Assembly: GCF_001427305.1 (NCBI RefSeq)
Contig: NZ_LMFZ01000009.1
Location: forward strand, 54,440-118,439
Direction of reading: 5' to 3'
Length of the DNA: 64,000 nucleotides
Origin: Duganella sp. Root1480D1
GTDB lineage: Bacteria > Pseudomonadota > Gammaproteobacteria > Burkholderiales > Burkholderiaceae_D
In this document: positions 55,739-64,000 of the stretch, in pieces
Position numbering within the stretch: the first letter of the stretch is position 1
How the letters are laid out: each line of letters begins with the position of its first letter
Position numbers and translations under genes: made by a program
Notes under the pieces: generated by a model
Databases searched by the model: none
What the model was told of the DNA's origin: nothing
The model's input: only the letters and a program-made list of their open reading frames with translations

Positions 55739-56251
55739 CTACGATAGCACATTGTTAGCAAAAAATATACGCGGCAGGTTGGCAGGAGATGAGGGATTGC
55801 GCAGGAAGTCGCGCAGCATGTCATGGTATAAACCCGCATCCTGCTTGTGCAGGTAGACCGTGGCGAAGTAGTCCGCCAGCACTTCGGCCTGTGCCTCCAT
55901 ATTGAAGTCGCACAGCCGCAATTCGGGCGACACTTCGTAATCGTAGCTCAGGCCAAGACGGATCGCACCGCGCCACATCACGGGGTAGCCAAGCTGGTAC
56001 TGCCAGACATGGGCCATCTCGTGCATGAACCAATGCTGTTCGCACTCAGTGGTGCGCGAAAAGTCTTCGCGGAAGCGGGAGATGTGGAAATACATTTCGC
56101 CGTTTGGCGTGATGCAGACGTCTTTGCGCTGCAGGAAAGGAATGAAGCGGGTGTTGTGGATGCGCACCCGCTGGTAGTCGATCGCGCCGCCGAACACCAG
56201 CCGGGCCAGCGCGATCTCACCCGACGTCAATGGCCGGGCGATGACTTCCAT
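55739..56251 (-). CDS. HExxH-containing putative zinc peptidase
   Basis: A 170-residue protein with the zinc motif HEMAHVWQYQLGYPVMWRGA; the two His and the Glu are present. RIHNTRFIPFLQRKDVCITP and EMYFHISRFREDFSRTTECE precede it, and FNMEAQAEVLADYFATVYLH follows with a candidate third ligand. It resembles Vgr-related and DUF4157-like putative peptidases, but the assignment is loose. The ATG at 56251 overlaps the eda stop by 1 bp (TGATG), so translation should be coupled to eda. No signal peptide. Confidence 0.75.
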   Translation of the reverse strand: MEVIARPLTSGEIALARLVFGGAIDYQRVRIHNTRFIPFLQRKDVCITPNGEMYFHISRFREDFSRTTECEQHWFMHEMAHVWQYQLGYPVMWRGAIRLGLSYDYEVSPELRLCDFNMEAQAEVLADYFATVYLHKQDAGLYHDMLRDFLRNPSSPANLPRIFFANNVLS

Positions 56252-56871
56252 CAGTGGCGCAGCGCGCTGGCCGCCTTGGCGATGGCGGTGATGCGGTCCC
56301 AGTCGCCAGCCTGCATGGCGTCTTTCGGGGTCAGCCAGGAGCCACCGACGCAAGCTACGTTCTTCAGCGACAGGAAGGCCGGCGCGGTGTCTTGCGAAAT
56401 GCCGCCAGTCGGGCAGAACACCACGTCAGACAAGGGGCCGGCAATCGCGTTCAGCATGCCCACGCCGCCGGCCGGAACCGCCGGGAACAGCTTCAGTTGC
56501 TTGAAGCCTTGCTCACGCGCCTTCATCACCTCCGACGGGGTCATCACGCCCGGCAGCAGCGGCAGGCCGCTGGATTTGGCCGCGCCGATCAGCGCATCGG
56601 TCAGGCCCGGCGAGACGCCGAACACCGCGCCTGCATCGCGCGCGGCAGCGAATTCCTCAGGCTGGGTCAGCGTGCCGACGCCGACGATGGCGCCTTCCAC
56701 CTGGCTCATGGCGCGGATCGCGCCCAGGCCGTGCTGGGTGCGCAGGGTCACCTCCAGCACGCGAATGCCGCCTGCCACCAGGGCTTTCGCCAACGGCACG
56801 GCATGGTCAGGGTCGTCAATCGCGATCACGGGGATCACGGCCGAAGTACGCATAATTTCAAGCAGGGTCAT
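56251..56871 (-). CDS. eda: 2-keto-3-deoxy-6-phosphogluconate (KDPG) aldolase
   Basis: A 206-residue class I aldolase cleaving KDPG to pyruvate and glyceraldehyde 3-phosphate. The start MTLLEIMRTSAVIPVIAIDD, the GTLTQPEEFAAARDAGAVFG segment, LPGVMTPSEVMKAREQG and KLFPAVPAGGVGML (with the Schiff-base Lys in FKQLKLFPA) are typical. A long frame upstream to 57255 is antisense-like shadow of edd; the ATG at 56871, 1 bp after the edd stop, gives the family length. Confidence 0.97.
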   Translation of the reverse strand: MTLLEIMRTSAVIPVIAIDDPDHAVPLAKALVAGGIRVLEVTLRTQHGLGAIRAMSQVEGAIVGVGTLTQPEEFAAARDAGAVFGVSPGLTDALIGAAKSSGLPLLPGVMTPSEVMKAREQGFKQLKLFPAVPAGGVGMLNAIAGPLSDVVFCPTGGISQDTAPAFLSLKNVACVGGSWLTPKDAMQAGDWDRITAIAKAASALRH

Positions 56872-56872
56872 G

Positions 56873-58795
56873 TCAGGCTTTCTTTGCGAGGAAATCTTCA
56901 TCGGAACCGGGCATGGTATTGCCCACATTGTCTTCGCCGTGCAGCGGCACGGTCGTTTGGATCGGCGATGGCAGCGGGAAGCTGGTTGCGCCCTGCTCCG
57001 CGGCGCACACGATGTTGCGGAACATGGAAAACAGTTCGCGTCCCATGCCGATCTGGTTAGGCGACAGGTCGGCCTGCGCCATCGAGCGGCCGTGCCAGAC
57101 GTCGGACGAGACCAGCGCTTCGAGCGTGCCAGAAGCGGCATCAAGGCGGATGATGTCGCCATCGCGCACCAGGCCCAGTGGACCGCCCGCCAGGATTTCC
57201 GGCGACACGTGGATCGCAGCCGGTACCTTGCCCGAGGCGCCGGACATGCGGCCATCGGTCACCAGCGCCACCTTGCGGCCAGCGTCCTGCAGGTTGGCCA
57301 ACGCCGGGGTCAGCGTGTGCAGTTCGGGCATGCCGTTGGCTTTCGGACCCTGGAAGCGGATCACGGCCACAAAGTCGCGATCCAGCGTGCCGGCCTTGTA
57401 AGCGGCCATGAAGGCTTCCTGCGAGTCGAACACCAGCGCCGGCGCTTCCACGCTGCGGTGCTCTTCCTTGACGGCGGAGACCTTCATGATGGCACGGCCC
57501 AGGTTGCCCTGTACCAGCACCATGCCGCCGTCTTTCGAGAACGGTTCGGCTGCGCCGCGCAGCACTTTCTCGTCCGCGCTCTTGAGCGGCGCCTCCTTGA
57601 AGATCACGCCGGTCGCGTCTTCGTTCAGGAATGGCTCCGCGCAGTGCGCGCGCAGGCCCTTGCCGAGGATGGTGTTCACGTCGTCGTGCAGCAGGCCGGC
57701 GTCCAGCAGTTCGCGGATCACGAAACCGGTACCGCCGGCGGCGTGGAAGTGGTTCACGTCGGCGTCGCCATTCGGGTAGATGCGGCACAGCAGCGGCACC
57801 ACGGCCGACAGCTCATTGAAATCGTCCCAGTCGATCACCACGCCGGCGGCCTTGGCAATTGCCACCAGGTGCAGGGTGTGGTTGGTCGAACCGCCGGTGG
57901 CCAGCAGGCCCACCACGGCGTTGATGATGGACTTCTCGTCCACGATATGGCCAACCGGGATGTACTCGCTGCCCATCTCGGTGATCTGCGCCGCGCGCTG
58001 GGCGGCAGCGGCAGTCAGCGCATCGCGCAGCGGGGTGCCCGGATTGATGAAGGCAGCACCCGGCAGGTGAAGGCCCATGATTTCCATCAGCAGCTGGTTG
58101 GAGTTGGCGGTGCCGTAGAACGTGCAGGTGCCGGCGCCGTGATAGGACTGGGCTTCGCCTTCCAGCAGTTCTTCACGCGTCGCCTTGCCTTGCGCGTAGC
58201 GCTGGCGGATCGCCGCTTTCTCCTTATTCGACAGGCCGGAAGTCATCGGACCGGCCGGCACGAACACTGCCGGCAGGTGGCCGAAGTGCAGCGCGCCGAT
58301 CAACAGGCCAGGCACGATCTTGTCGCACACGCCCAGGTACAGCACCGAGTCGAACATATTGTGGGACAGGCCGATCGCCGCCGACATCGCAATTGCATCG
58401 CGCGAGAACAGCGACAGCTCCATGCCCGGCTGGCCCTGGGTCACACCGTCGCACATGGCCGGCGTGCCGCCCGCATACTGCGCCACCGCGCCAACCTTGC
58501 GCACCGCATCCTTGATGATGGCCGGGAAGGTCTCGAACGGCTGGTGCGCCGACAGCATATCGTTGTAGGCGGAAATGATCGCCACGGAAGGCTGCTTTAC
58601 TTCCTTCAGGATCAGCTTATCGTTTGCCGGGAACGCGGCAAAACCGTGCGCCAGGTTGGTGCAGGACAGGGTGCCACGCTGGGTGCGGCCTTTAACGCGG
58701 GCCGCCTGGAGGTGCGCCAGGTAGGCGCCGCGGGAAACGCGGCTGCGCTGGATGACGCGTGCGGTGACTTTTTCCAGGACTGGATGCAACGGCAT
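56873..58795 (-). CDS. edd: 6-phosphogluconate dehydratase
   Basis: A 640-residue iron-sulphur dehydratase of the Entner-Doudoroff pathway. Family landmarks: [39 protein letters not shown] and [13 protein letters not shown] (cluster Cys candidates), [20 protein letters not shown] and [20 protein letters not shown] near the C-terminus. Full length. It makes KDPG for the aldolase encoded 1 bp downstream. The 197-bp gap to pgi carries HexR-like palindromes. Confidence 0.98.
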   Translation of the reverse strand: MPLHPVLEKVTARVIQRSRVSRGAYLAHLQAARVKGRTQRGTLSCTNLAHGFAAFPANDKLILKEVKQPSVAIISAYNDMLSAHQPFETFPAIIKDAVRKVGAVAQYAGGTPAMCDGVTQGQPGMELSLFSRDAIAMSAAIGLSHNMFDSVLYLGVCDKIVPGLLIGALHFGHLPAVFVPAGPMTSGLSNKEKAAIRQRYAQGKATREELLEGEAQSYHGAGTCTFYGTANSNQLLMEIMGLHLPGAAFINPGTPLRDALTAAAAQRAAQITEMGSEYIPVGHIVDEKSIINAVVGLLATGGSTNHTLHLVAIAKAAGVVIDWDDFNELSAVVPLLCRIYPNGDADVNHFHAAGGTGFVIRELLDAGLLHDDVNTILGKGLRAHCAEPFLNEDATGVIFKEAPLKSADEKVLRGAAEPFSKDGGMVLVQGNLGRAIMKVSAVKEEHRSVEAPALVFDSQEAFMAAYKAGTLDRDFVAVIRFQGPKANGMPELHTLTPALANLQDAGRKVALVTDGRMSGASGKVPAAIHVSPEILAGGPLGLVRDGDIIRLDAASGTLEALVSSDVWHGRSMAQADLSPNQIGMGRELFSMFRNIVCAAEQGATSFPLPSPIQTTVPLHGEDNVGNTMPGSDEDFLAKKA

Positions 58796-58820
58796 GATCG
58801 TTCCTTTTCAATGAATTTCC

Positions 58821-58843
58821 GGAAATTTTACTACAAAATTTCC
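58821..58843. promoter_or_regulatory. Palindromic operator near edd, candidate HexR site
   Basis: GGAAATTTT (58821-58829) and AAAATTTCC (58835-58843) are perfect 9-bp arms around ACTAC. Reading the minus strand, TGTAGTAAAATTTCC resembles the HexR-type GTA...TAC pattern. It is 26 bp before the edd start. An overlapping palindrome AATTTCCGGAAATT lies at 58814-58827. Confidence 0.5.
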
Positions 58844-58923
58844 AAACGCGAGCGCTATCCTTGCGCTAAAACAGGCCGAATTCTGACCGAAAGCGGCGCA
58901 ATACGCCTACACACGAAAAGATT

Positions 58924-58938
58924 TGTAGTGAATTTACC
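58924..58938. promoter_or_regulatory. HexR-like site before pgi
   Basis: TGTAGTGAATTTACC has the GTA-N7-TAC layout associated with HexR operators. It lies just upstream of a TATAGT (58950-58955) that could be the pgi -10 element. The consensus is recalled, not computed. Confidence 0.45.
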
Positions 58939-58992
58939 TGTTTTTCCTGTATAGTTAAACACAATTCACAAAACCATACGCCACCGGACATT

Positions 58993-60642
58993 ATGCGCTT
59001 GCCCGCCCTGACCTCCACCGCCGCCTACCAGGCCCTCGAAAACCACGCCCACGATGCCCGCGACTGGCAAATGCGCCAGTTATTCCAGAAGGACCCTGGC
59101 CGCTTCCCGCGCATGACGGTCGATGCGGCTGGCCTGTTCCTGGATTACTCCAAGAACCGCGCCGACGACGAGACCATCAAGCTGCTGGTGCACCTGGCCC
59201 GCACGCGCGGCGTGGCCGAGCAGCGCGATGCCATGTTTGCCGGTGAAAAAATCAATATTACCGAACGCCGTAGCGTGCTGCACACCGCCCTGCGTATGCC
59301 GCGCGGCAAGGTGCAGACGGTCGATGGCCAGGACGTGAACGCCGACGTGCACGCGGTACTGGACCGCATCAAAGTATTTACCGACAAGGTGCGCAATGGC
59401 GGCTGGCTGGGTCATACCGGCAAGCCGATCACCGACGTGGTGAACATTGGTATCGGCGGTTCCGACCTGGGTCCGAAAATGGCCGTGCTGGCCCTGCGCT
59501 CCTACTGCCATCCGCGCCTGAAGATGCACTTCGTCTCCAATGTGGACGGCCACGATATGGATGCGGTGCTGGCGCAGGCCAATCCGGAAACCACGCTGTT
59601 CATCGTCGCGTCGAAAACCTTCACCACCGCAGAAACCATGCTGAACGCGCAGACCGCGCGCGCCTGGTTCCTGGCCAAGGCCAAGGAGGCCGACCTGCCG
59701 CGCCACTTTGTCGCCGTGTCCACCAATACCGACGCGGTGCGCGCGTTCGGCATCGATCCGGAAAACATGTTCCCGTTCTGGGACTGGGTCGGCGGCCGTT
59801 ATTCCGTCTGGTCGGCGATTGGCCTGTCGGTTGCGATTGCGATCGGCTTCGGCTACTTCCAGGCTTTCCTGGAAGGCGCGCATGCGATGGACGAACACTT
59901 CCGCGAAGCGCCGCTGGAAGCCAACATGCCGGTGCTGCTGGCCCTGGTCGGATTCTGGAACCGCCAGTTCCTCGGCGCGACTTCGCTGTCCATCGCGCCT
60001 TACCACCAGGACCTGAGCCGCTTCCCGGCCTACCTGCAGCAGCTCGACATGGAAAGCAACGGCAAGCGCGTGACCAAGAACGGCCAGCCGGTCGACACCC
60101 CGACCTGCCCTATCGTCTGGGGCGAGTGCGGCACCAACGCGCAGCACGCCTACTTCCAGCTCCTGCACCAGGGCAGCGACGTCACGCCGATCGATTTCAT
60201 CGCCGCCCTGCGCGCAACGCACGACCTGCCGGGCCACCACGACGCACTGCTGGCAAACTGCTTCGCCCAGTCGGAAGCCTTCATGAAGGGCAAGACCGAA
60301 GACGAAGTGCGCGCTGAACTGAAAGGCGCCAACGTGGCGCCGGCGGAAATGGAAGAACTGGTCCCGCACAAGACCTTCCCGGGCAACCGCCCTTCCAACA
60401 CCATCCTGATGGACCAGCTGACTCCATCCACCCTTGGCGCGCTGATTGCGCTGTACGAGCACAAGACGTTCGTGCAAGGCGTGATCTGGAATATCGCCAG
60501 CTTCGACCAGTGGGGCGTGGAACTGGGCAAGGTGCTGGCCAGGAAAATCCAGGCCGAATTGACCGGCAAGGTCGATCCGGAAGCCCATGACAGCTCGACC
60601 AATGGCCTGATCGTGATGGCCAAGGCAGCCCAGATCCAATGA
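58993..60642 (+). CDS. pgi: Glucose-6-phosphate isomerase
   Basis: A 549-residue isomerase of glucose 6-phosphate and fructose 6-phosphate. [20 protein letters not shown] (phosphate loop), [40 protein letters not shown] and [20 protein letters not shown] with the catalytic Glu/His blocks are all intact, and [19 protein letters not shown] closes the chain. First gene of a likely four-gene unit with the lactonase, zwf and hexR. Confidence 0.98.
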   Translation: MRLPALTSTAAYQALENHAHDARDWQMRQLFQKDPGRFPRMTVDAAGLFLDYSKNRADDETIKLLVHLARTRGVAEQRDAMFAGEKINITERRSVLHTALRMPRGKVQTVDGQDVNADVHAVLDRIKVFTDKVRNGGWLGHTGKPITDVVNIGIGGSDLGPKMAVLALRSYCHPRLKMHFVSNVDGHDMDAVLAQANPETTLFIVASKTFTTAETMLNAQTARAWFLAKAKEADLPRHFVAVSTNTDAVRAFGIDPENMFPFWDWVGGRYSVWSAIGLSVAIAIGFGYFQAFLEGAHAMDEHFREAPLEANMPVLLALVGFWNRQFLGATSLSIAPYHQDLSRFPAYLQQLDMESNGKRVTKNGQPVDTPTCPIVWGECGTNAQHAYFQLLHQGSDVTPIDFIAALRATHDLPGHHDALLANCFAQSEAFMKGKTEDEVRAELKGANVAPAEMEELVPHKTFPGNRPSNTILMDQLTPSTLGALIALYEHKTFVQGVIWNIASFDQWGVELGKVLARKIQAELTGKVDPEAHDSSTNGLIVMAKAAQIQ

Positions 60643-61532
60643 ACAGCTATCACATCGAGGTCGCCTGCGACGCCACCATGACCGTGGGCGAGAGCCCGCT
60701 GTGGGTGCCGGACGAGAACGCACTGTACTGGGTCGACATCGAAGGCTTCGCCATCCACCGCCTGTGCGCGGCTTCGGGACAGCACCAGCAATGGAAAGTC
60801 GAGAGCGAGGCCTCATCGCTGGCACGCGCCGCAAAAGGCGGCCTGATGGTTGCCCAGCGCCGTGGTTTCTCCCACTTCGATCCAGGCACCGGCGAATTGA
60901 AGCTGGTGGCGGAAGTGCCGTTCAACCAGTCCACCACCCGCTTCAACGACGGCAAGTGCGATGCGGCAGGCCGCTTCTGGTGCGGCACCATTTACGAGCC
61001 GCGCGACAAACCGGCGGCAGAAATGTACGTACTCGAACGCGGCCAGGTGCGCAAGGTCTGGTCCGGCGGCATGGTCAACTCGAATGGCCTGGGCTTCAGC
61101 CCGGACAACAAGACCATGTTCCACGCCGAAACGGCCAGCCACCGCGTGACGCGCTTTGCTTTCGACCTGCTGTCGGGCACCGTCACCGATGAACGCGATG
61201 TGCGCCGCTTCAGCACCGACAAGTCGGCAGCCGATTACGGTGGCCGGCCGGACGGCGCAGCAGTGGACAGCGAAGGCAACTACTGGGTCGCCATGTTCGA
61301 AGGCGGCCGCATCCTCAAGCTGTCGCCGCAGGGCGACCAGCTCGATGAGATCCGGCTGCCGGTGCGCTGCCCGACCATGGTGGCTTTCGGCGGTGCCGAC
61401 CTGCGCACCCTGTACATCACCACCGCCGGCAAGCGCCCGGCGGACGAGCTGGCAGCCCACCCGCTGAGCGGCAAGGTGCTGTCCGTGCACATGCCGGTGG
61501 CCGGCCGCATCGAACCCGCATATTTGGATTGA
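60639..61532 (+). CDS. SMP-30/gluconolactonase family lactonase, possible 6-phosphogluconolactonase substitute
   Basis: A 297-residue beta-propeller lactonase. Metal-ligand motifs are present: Glu18 (GESPLW), Asn103 (RFNDGKCD), Asn149 ([10 protein letters not shown]) and Asp205 ([10 protein letters not shown]), as in SMP-30. It overlaps pgi by 4 bp. No pgl-type 6-phosphogluconolactonase gene is in the window, and this gene lies between pgi and zwf, exactly where a lactonase is needed. Many relatives act on gluconolactone, so phosphorylated-substrate use is inference. Confidence 0.9.
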   Translation: MNSYHIEVACDATMTVGESPLWVPDENALYWVDIEGFAIHRLCAASGQHQQWKVESEASSLARAAKGGLMVAQRRGFSHFDPGTGELKLVAEVPFNQSTTRFNDGKCDAAGRFWCGTIYEPRDKPAAEMYVLERGQVRKVWSGGMVNSNGLGFSPDNKTMFHAETASHRVTRFAFDLLSGTVTDERDVRRFSTDKSAADYGGRPDGAAVDSEGNYWVAMFEGGRILKLSPQGDQLDEIRLPVRCPTMVAFGGADLRTLYITTAGKRPADELAAHPLSGKVLSVHMPVAGRIEPAYLD

Positions 61533-61578
61533 AGTACGTAGACTGAAGTAAACTCCTGTAACTCACCTGAAGACGATT

Positions 61579-63051
61579 ATGGCTCTCACTGATTTCGACC
61601 TGGTTCTGTTTGGCGGCAGCGGCGACCTCGCAATGCGCAAATTGCTGCCTGCTATGTTTAGCCGCGACATTTGCGGCGACCTGCCGCCGACCGCGCGCAT
61701 CGTTTGTGTCGGCCGCCAGGAAAGCACCCAGGAAGAGTTCATCAATATGGTGACGACCACCTCCCGTCCCCATATCAAATCGGTCAAGGCTACCGACGAA
61801 AACTGGGAGCGCTTCATCGCACGCATTGTCTACGTGTCGCTGGACGCCGTCGATTCCGCCACCTACAAAGGCCTGGTCGAAGCGCTGCGCACCGATCCTG
61901 CGATCACCCGCGTCTACTACCTGGCCACCCCGCCAGCCCTGTTCTCGCGCATCTGCGACAACCTGAAGGACAACGGCCTGGCCACCGCCAATTCCCGCGT
62001 GGTGCTGGAAAAGCCCTTGGGCCGCGACCTGGCCTCGGCCAAGCAGATCAACAAGGAAGTGGGCAAGGTCTTCGAAGAACAGCAGATCTACCGTATCGAC
62101 CACTACCTGGGCAAAGAGACCGTGCAGAACCTGCTGGCCCTGCGCTTCGGCAACATCCTGTTCGAACCGCTGTGGCGCCGCGAATGGATCTCCGACGTGC
62201 AGATCACCATCGCCGAGAAGCTCGGCGTGGGCAACCGCATCGGCTACTACGACACCTCCGGCGCCTTGCGCGACATGCTGCAGAACCACCTGCTGCAACT
62301 GCTTTGTATCGTCGCCATGGAACCGCCAACTTCGATCGCACCGGACGCCGTGCGCGACTCCAAGCTGCAGGTGCTGCGATCCCTGAAGCGCTTCACCCCA
62401 ACCACCCTGGCGCAGAACATCGTGCGCGGCCAGTACCGCGCCGGCCACGTGGAAGGCAAGGCCGTGCCGAGCTACCGCGACGAACCGGAAGCGCCGCAGA
62501 ATTCGAAGACTGAAACCTTCGTTGCCATGAAAGTGGAAATCGACACCTGGCGCTGGGCCGGCGTGCCGTTCTACCTGCGCACCGGCAAGCGCATGGCCGA
62601 CTCGCTGGCTGAAATCGTGGTGCGCTTCAAGCAGATCCCGCACTCGATCTTCAACCAGCCGACTTCCAGCTTCCAGCCGAATTCCCTGGTGATCCGCCTG
62701 CAACCGGACGAAGGCCTGCGCATGAACCTGATGGCCAAGACCCCGGGTGAAGGCATGCGCCTGAAACCGGCGGAACTGGAACTGGATTTCCGCGAAACCT
62801 TCAAGATGCCGCGCATGGATGCTTACGAGCGCCTGCTGCTGGACGTGCTGCGCGGCCAACTGACCCTGTTCATGCGCGGCGACGAGCTGGAAGCCGCCTG
62901 GGACTGGGTCGAACCTATCCTGAACAACTGGGAGCAGGACGATTCCGCGCCGCTGCCATATGCTTCCGGCACCTGGGGCCCGGCTGCCGCCAGCGCCCTG
63001 ATCGGACGCGATGGCCTGCAATGGCGCGAAGAAGCCTTGCCTGAAGACTGA
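61579..63051 (+). CDS. zwf: Glucose-6-phosphate 1-dehydrogenase
   Basis: A 490-residue dehydrogenase. The nucleotide-binding start LVLFGGSGDLAMRKLLPAMF, the signature YRIDHYLGKETVQNLLALRF and the WAGVPFYLRTGKRMA segment are intact. It makes 6-phosphogluconolactone and NAD(P)H. It follows the lactonase by 46 bp and overlaps hexR by 1 bp (TGATG). Confidence 0.98.
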   Translation: MALTDFDLVLFGGSGDLAMRKLLPAMFSRDICGDLPPTARIVCVGRQESTQEEFINMVTTTSRPHIKSVKATDENWERFIARIVYVSLDAVDSATYKGLVEALRTDPAITRVYYLATPPALFSRICDNLKDNGLATANSRVVLEKPLGRDLASAKQINKEVGKVFEEQQIYRIDHYLGKETVQNLLALRFGNILFEPLWRREWISDVQITIAEKLGVGNRIGYYDTSGALRDMLQNHLLQLLCIVAMEPPTSIAPDAVRDSKLQVLRSLKRFTPTTLAQNIVRGQYRAGHVEGKAVPSYRDEPEAPQNSKTETFVAMKVEIDTWRWAGVPFYLRTGKRMADSLAEIVVRFKQIPHSIFNQPTSSFQPNSLVIRLQPDEGLRMNLMAKTPGEGMRLKPAELELDFRETFKMPRMDAYERLLLDVLRGQLTLFMRGDELEAAWDWVEPILNNWEQDDSAPLPYASGTWGPAAASALIGRDGLQWREEALPED

Positions 63052-63905
63052 TGCTGCTCGACTCCATCCGCACCCAGCTCGACTCGCTCTCCAAATCGGA
63101 GCGCAAGGTCGCCCTGGCCGTGCTAGACAACCCGGCCCGCACGGTAGGTGCCAATATCACGGCACTGGCCAAGAGCGCGCAAGTGTCCGAGCCGACCGTG
63201 GTGCGCTTCTGCCGCACGCTCGGTTACGACGGCTGGCATGAATTCAAGCTGAAACTGGCGCAGGGCCTGGCGCTCGCCCTGCCCGGCCTGAACGACCAGC
63301 CGGCGCAGGACGATTTGGCGTCCGACCTGGTGAACAAGATCTGCAGCCGCTCCATCAACACGCTGCTGGACTTGCGCAATAACCTGAACGCAGAACCGGT
63401 GCAAAAGGCGCTCGATATCCTGTCGCGTGCGCGCAAGATCGAGTTCTATGGCCACGGCACTTCCGGCATCGTGGCGGCCGACGCGCAGCACAAGTTCTTC
63501 CGCTCCGGCGTGCCGACCGTGGCCTACGCCGATCCGGCGATCCACAGTATTTCGGCAGCCCTGCTGCATGAAGGCGATGCGGTGGTGGCGATTTCCCAGC
63601 GCGGCAACAGCCCTGCCCTGGTGCGCTCGGCCAAGCTGGCCAGGGAAGGCGGCGCCGACGTGATCGTGCTGGCGCCATCCGGCACCCCGCTGGCGGAAAC
63701 GGCCACGGTGCTGATCCCGATCGACCTGATCTTCAACACCGACCCCTACACCCCGATCTCGGCCCGCCTGGCCTACCTGGTGGTGATCGACGTGCTGGCC
63801 GTCGGCCTGGCCCTGAAACGCGGCCCCGAATTCCGCAAGAAGATGCAAAACGCCCAGAAGGCGCTGCAGGAGTTCGACATGCAGTTCGACTCCTTCATCG
63901 GTTAG
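63051..63905 (+). CDS. hexR: HexR-type RpiR-family transcriptional regulator
   Basis: A 284-residue regulator: RpiR-type N-terminal helix-turn-helix (ITALAKSAQVSEPTVVRFCR, residues about 38-60, then LGYDGWHEFKLKLAQGLAL) and a sugar-isomerase (SIS) domain (IEFYGHGTSGIVAADAQHKF and VVAISQRGNSPALVRSAKLA). HexR proteins repress Entner-Doudoroff and zwf genes and release DNA when KDPG binds. Cotranscription with zwf fits that. The ATG at 63051 follows directly from the zwf stop. Confidence 0.95.
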   Translation: MLLDSIRTQLDSLSKSERKVALAVLDNPARTVGANITALAKSAQVSEPTVVRFCRTLGYDGWHEFKLKLAQGLALALPGLNDQPAQDDLASDLVNKICSRSINTLLDLRNNLNAEPVQKALDILSRARKIEFYGHGTSGIVAADAQHKFFRSGVPTVAYADPAIHSISAALLHEGDAVVAISQRGNSPALVRSAKLAREGGADVIVLAPSGTPLAETATVLIPIDLIFNTDPYTPISARLAYLVVIDVLAVGLALKRGPEFRKKMQNAQKALQEFDMQFDSFIG

Positions 63906-63911
63906 AGAACG

Positions 63912-63993
63912 AAAGTCGGGGTCAGCTCCGGCAATCGGACATAAATTTCGCAAGCGAAATTTATGTCCGATTGCCGGAGCTGACCCCGACTTT
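63912..63993. repeat. 40-bp perfect inverted repeat after hexR
   Basis: Arms 63912-63951 and 63954-63993 are perfect 40-bp reverse complements with a 2-bp spacer. The left arm begins AAAGTCGGGGTCAGCTCCGG and the element ends with TTTTAATT. It starts 6 bp after the hexR stop and probably serves as a terminator; the perfect length suggests recent spread. Confidence 0.85.
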
Positions 63994-64000
63994 TAATTAG

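Noticed and set aside
55847..58954. Plus-strand open frame of 1035 codons
   Set aside because: Antisense to edd, eda and the HExxH gene; low-complexity His/Gln/Arg/Ala-rich product with no domain.
61533..61578. Possible HexR half-sites before zwf
   Set aside because: Only scattered GTA and TAC triplets are present; no palindrome strong enough to list.

Overview
The window looks like the chromosome of a GC-rich betaproteobacterium of the Oxalobacteraceae type (Massilia, Duganella or Janthinobacterium relatives). The grounds are the order pyrG-kdsA-eno-ftsB, SOS genes of the imuA/imuB/dnaE2 kind, an Entner-Doudoroff cluster with hexR, and the style of protein sequence throughout. This placement is inference; no rRNA or tRNA gene was seen. 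Most of the window is ordinary chromosome with short intergenic gaps. One AT-richer accessory patch lies at about 33.7-36.1 kb.

Layout. 0-7 kb: the edge of an alpha/beta hydrolase gene, a gamma-carbonic anhydrase, hslO (Hsp33), a Fur-box-preceded haem receptor plus HemS-like operon, and a DUF885 hydrolase. 7-11.4 kb: ftsB, eno, kdsA and pyrG on the minus strand. 11.5-14.2 kb: a PRC-barrel protein, a GNAT acetyltransferase and two tandem paralogous lipoproteins. 14.2-22.2 kb: dnaE2 with a LexA box over its start, a PhzF-like protein, a TonB-dependent receptor and a CoaD-like/HD fusion. 22.2-26.5 kb: a degQ-type protease with a two-component system, then an IbpA-type small heat-shock protein. 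26.5-31.6 kb: M61 peptidase, nu-type GST, a hydrolase, an AraC regulator and a secreted protein. 31.6-33.7 kb: imuA-imuB with a strong LexA box.

33.7-36.1 kb: a trypsin-like peptidase, a small convergent protein that may resemble its N-terminal domain, and a possible nuclease/transposase remnant. 36.1-41 kb: an antiporter, a second PRC-barrel protein, a secreted DJ-1/PfpI protein beside a GlxA-type regulator, and a secreted hypothetical. 41-47.9 kb: hrpA and argA (divergent across a perfectly palindromic -10 element), yggX, a lipoprotein and rpiA. 47.9-49.9 kb: a receiver, CheC phosphatase and diguanylate cyclase cassette. 49.9-55.7 kb: membrane proteins, an acyl-CoA-dehydrogenase-like flavoprotein, a HEAT-repeat protein, DUF3667, an isochorismatase-like hydrolase and an RDD protein. 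55.7-64 kb: central carbon metabolism, with edd-eda plus an HExxH protein on one strand and pgi, an SMP-30 lactonase, zwf and hexR on the other.

How it works together. The last block supplies a complete glucose-6-phosphate to pyruvate/GAP route (zwf, a lactonase, edd, eda) with its likely regulator. The SMP-30 lactonase sits where a 6-phosphogluconolactonase would be expected. The SOS translesion genes are split into two LexA-box-bearing loci about 14 kb apart. Stop-codon-proximal perfect or near-perfect palindromes of several families recur through the window and probably act as terminators or small mobile repeats. I saw no CRISPR array, prophage, integrase or intact insertion sequence.
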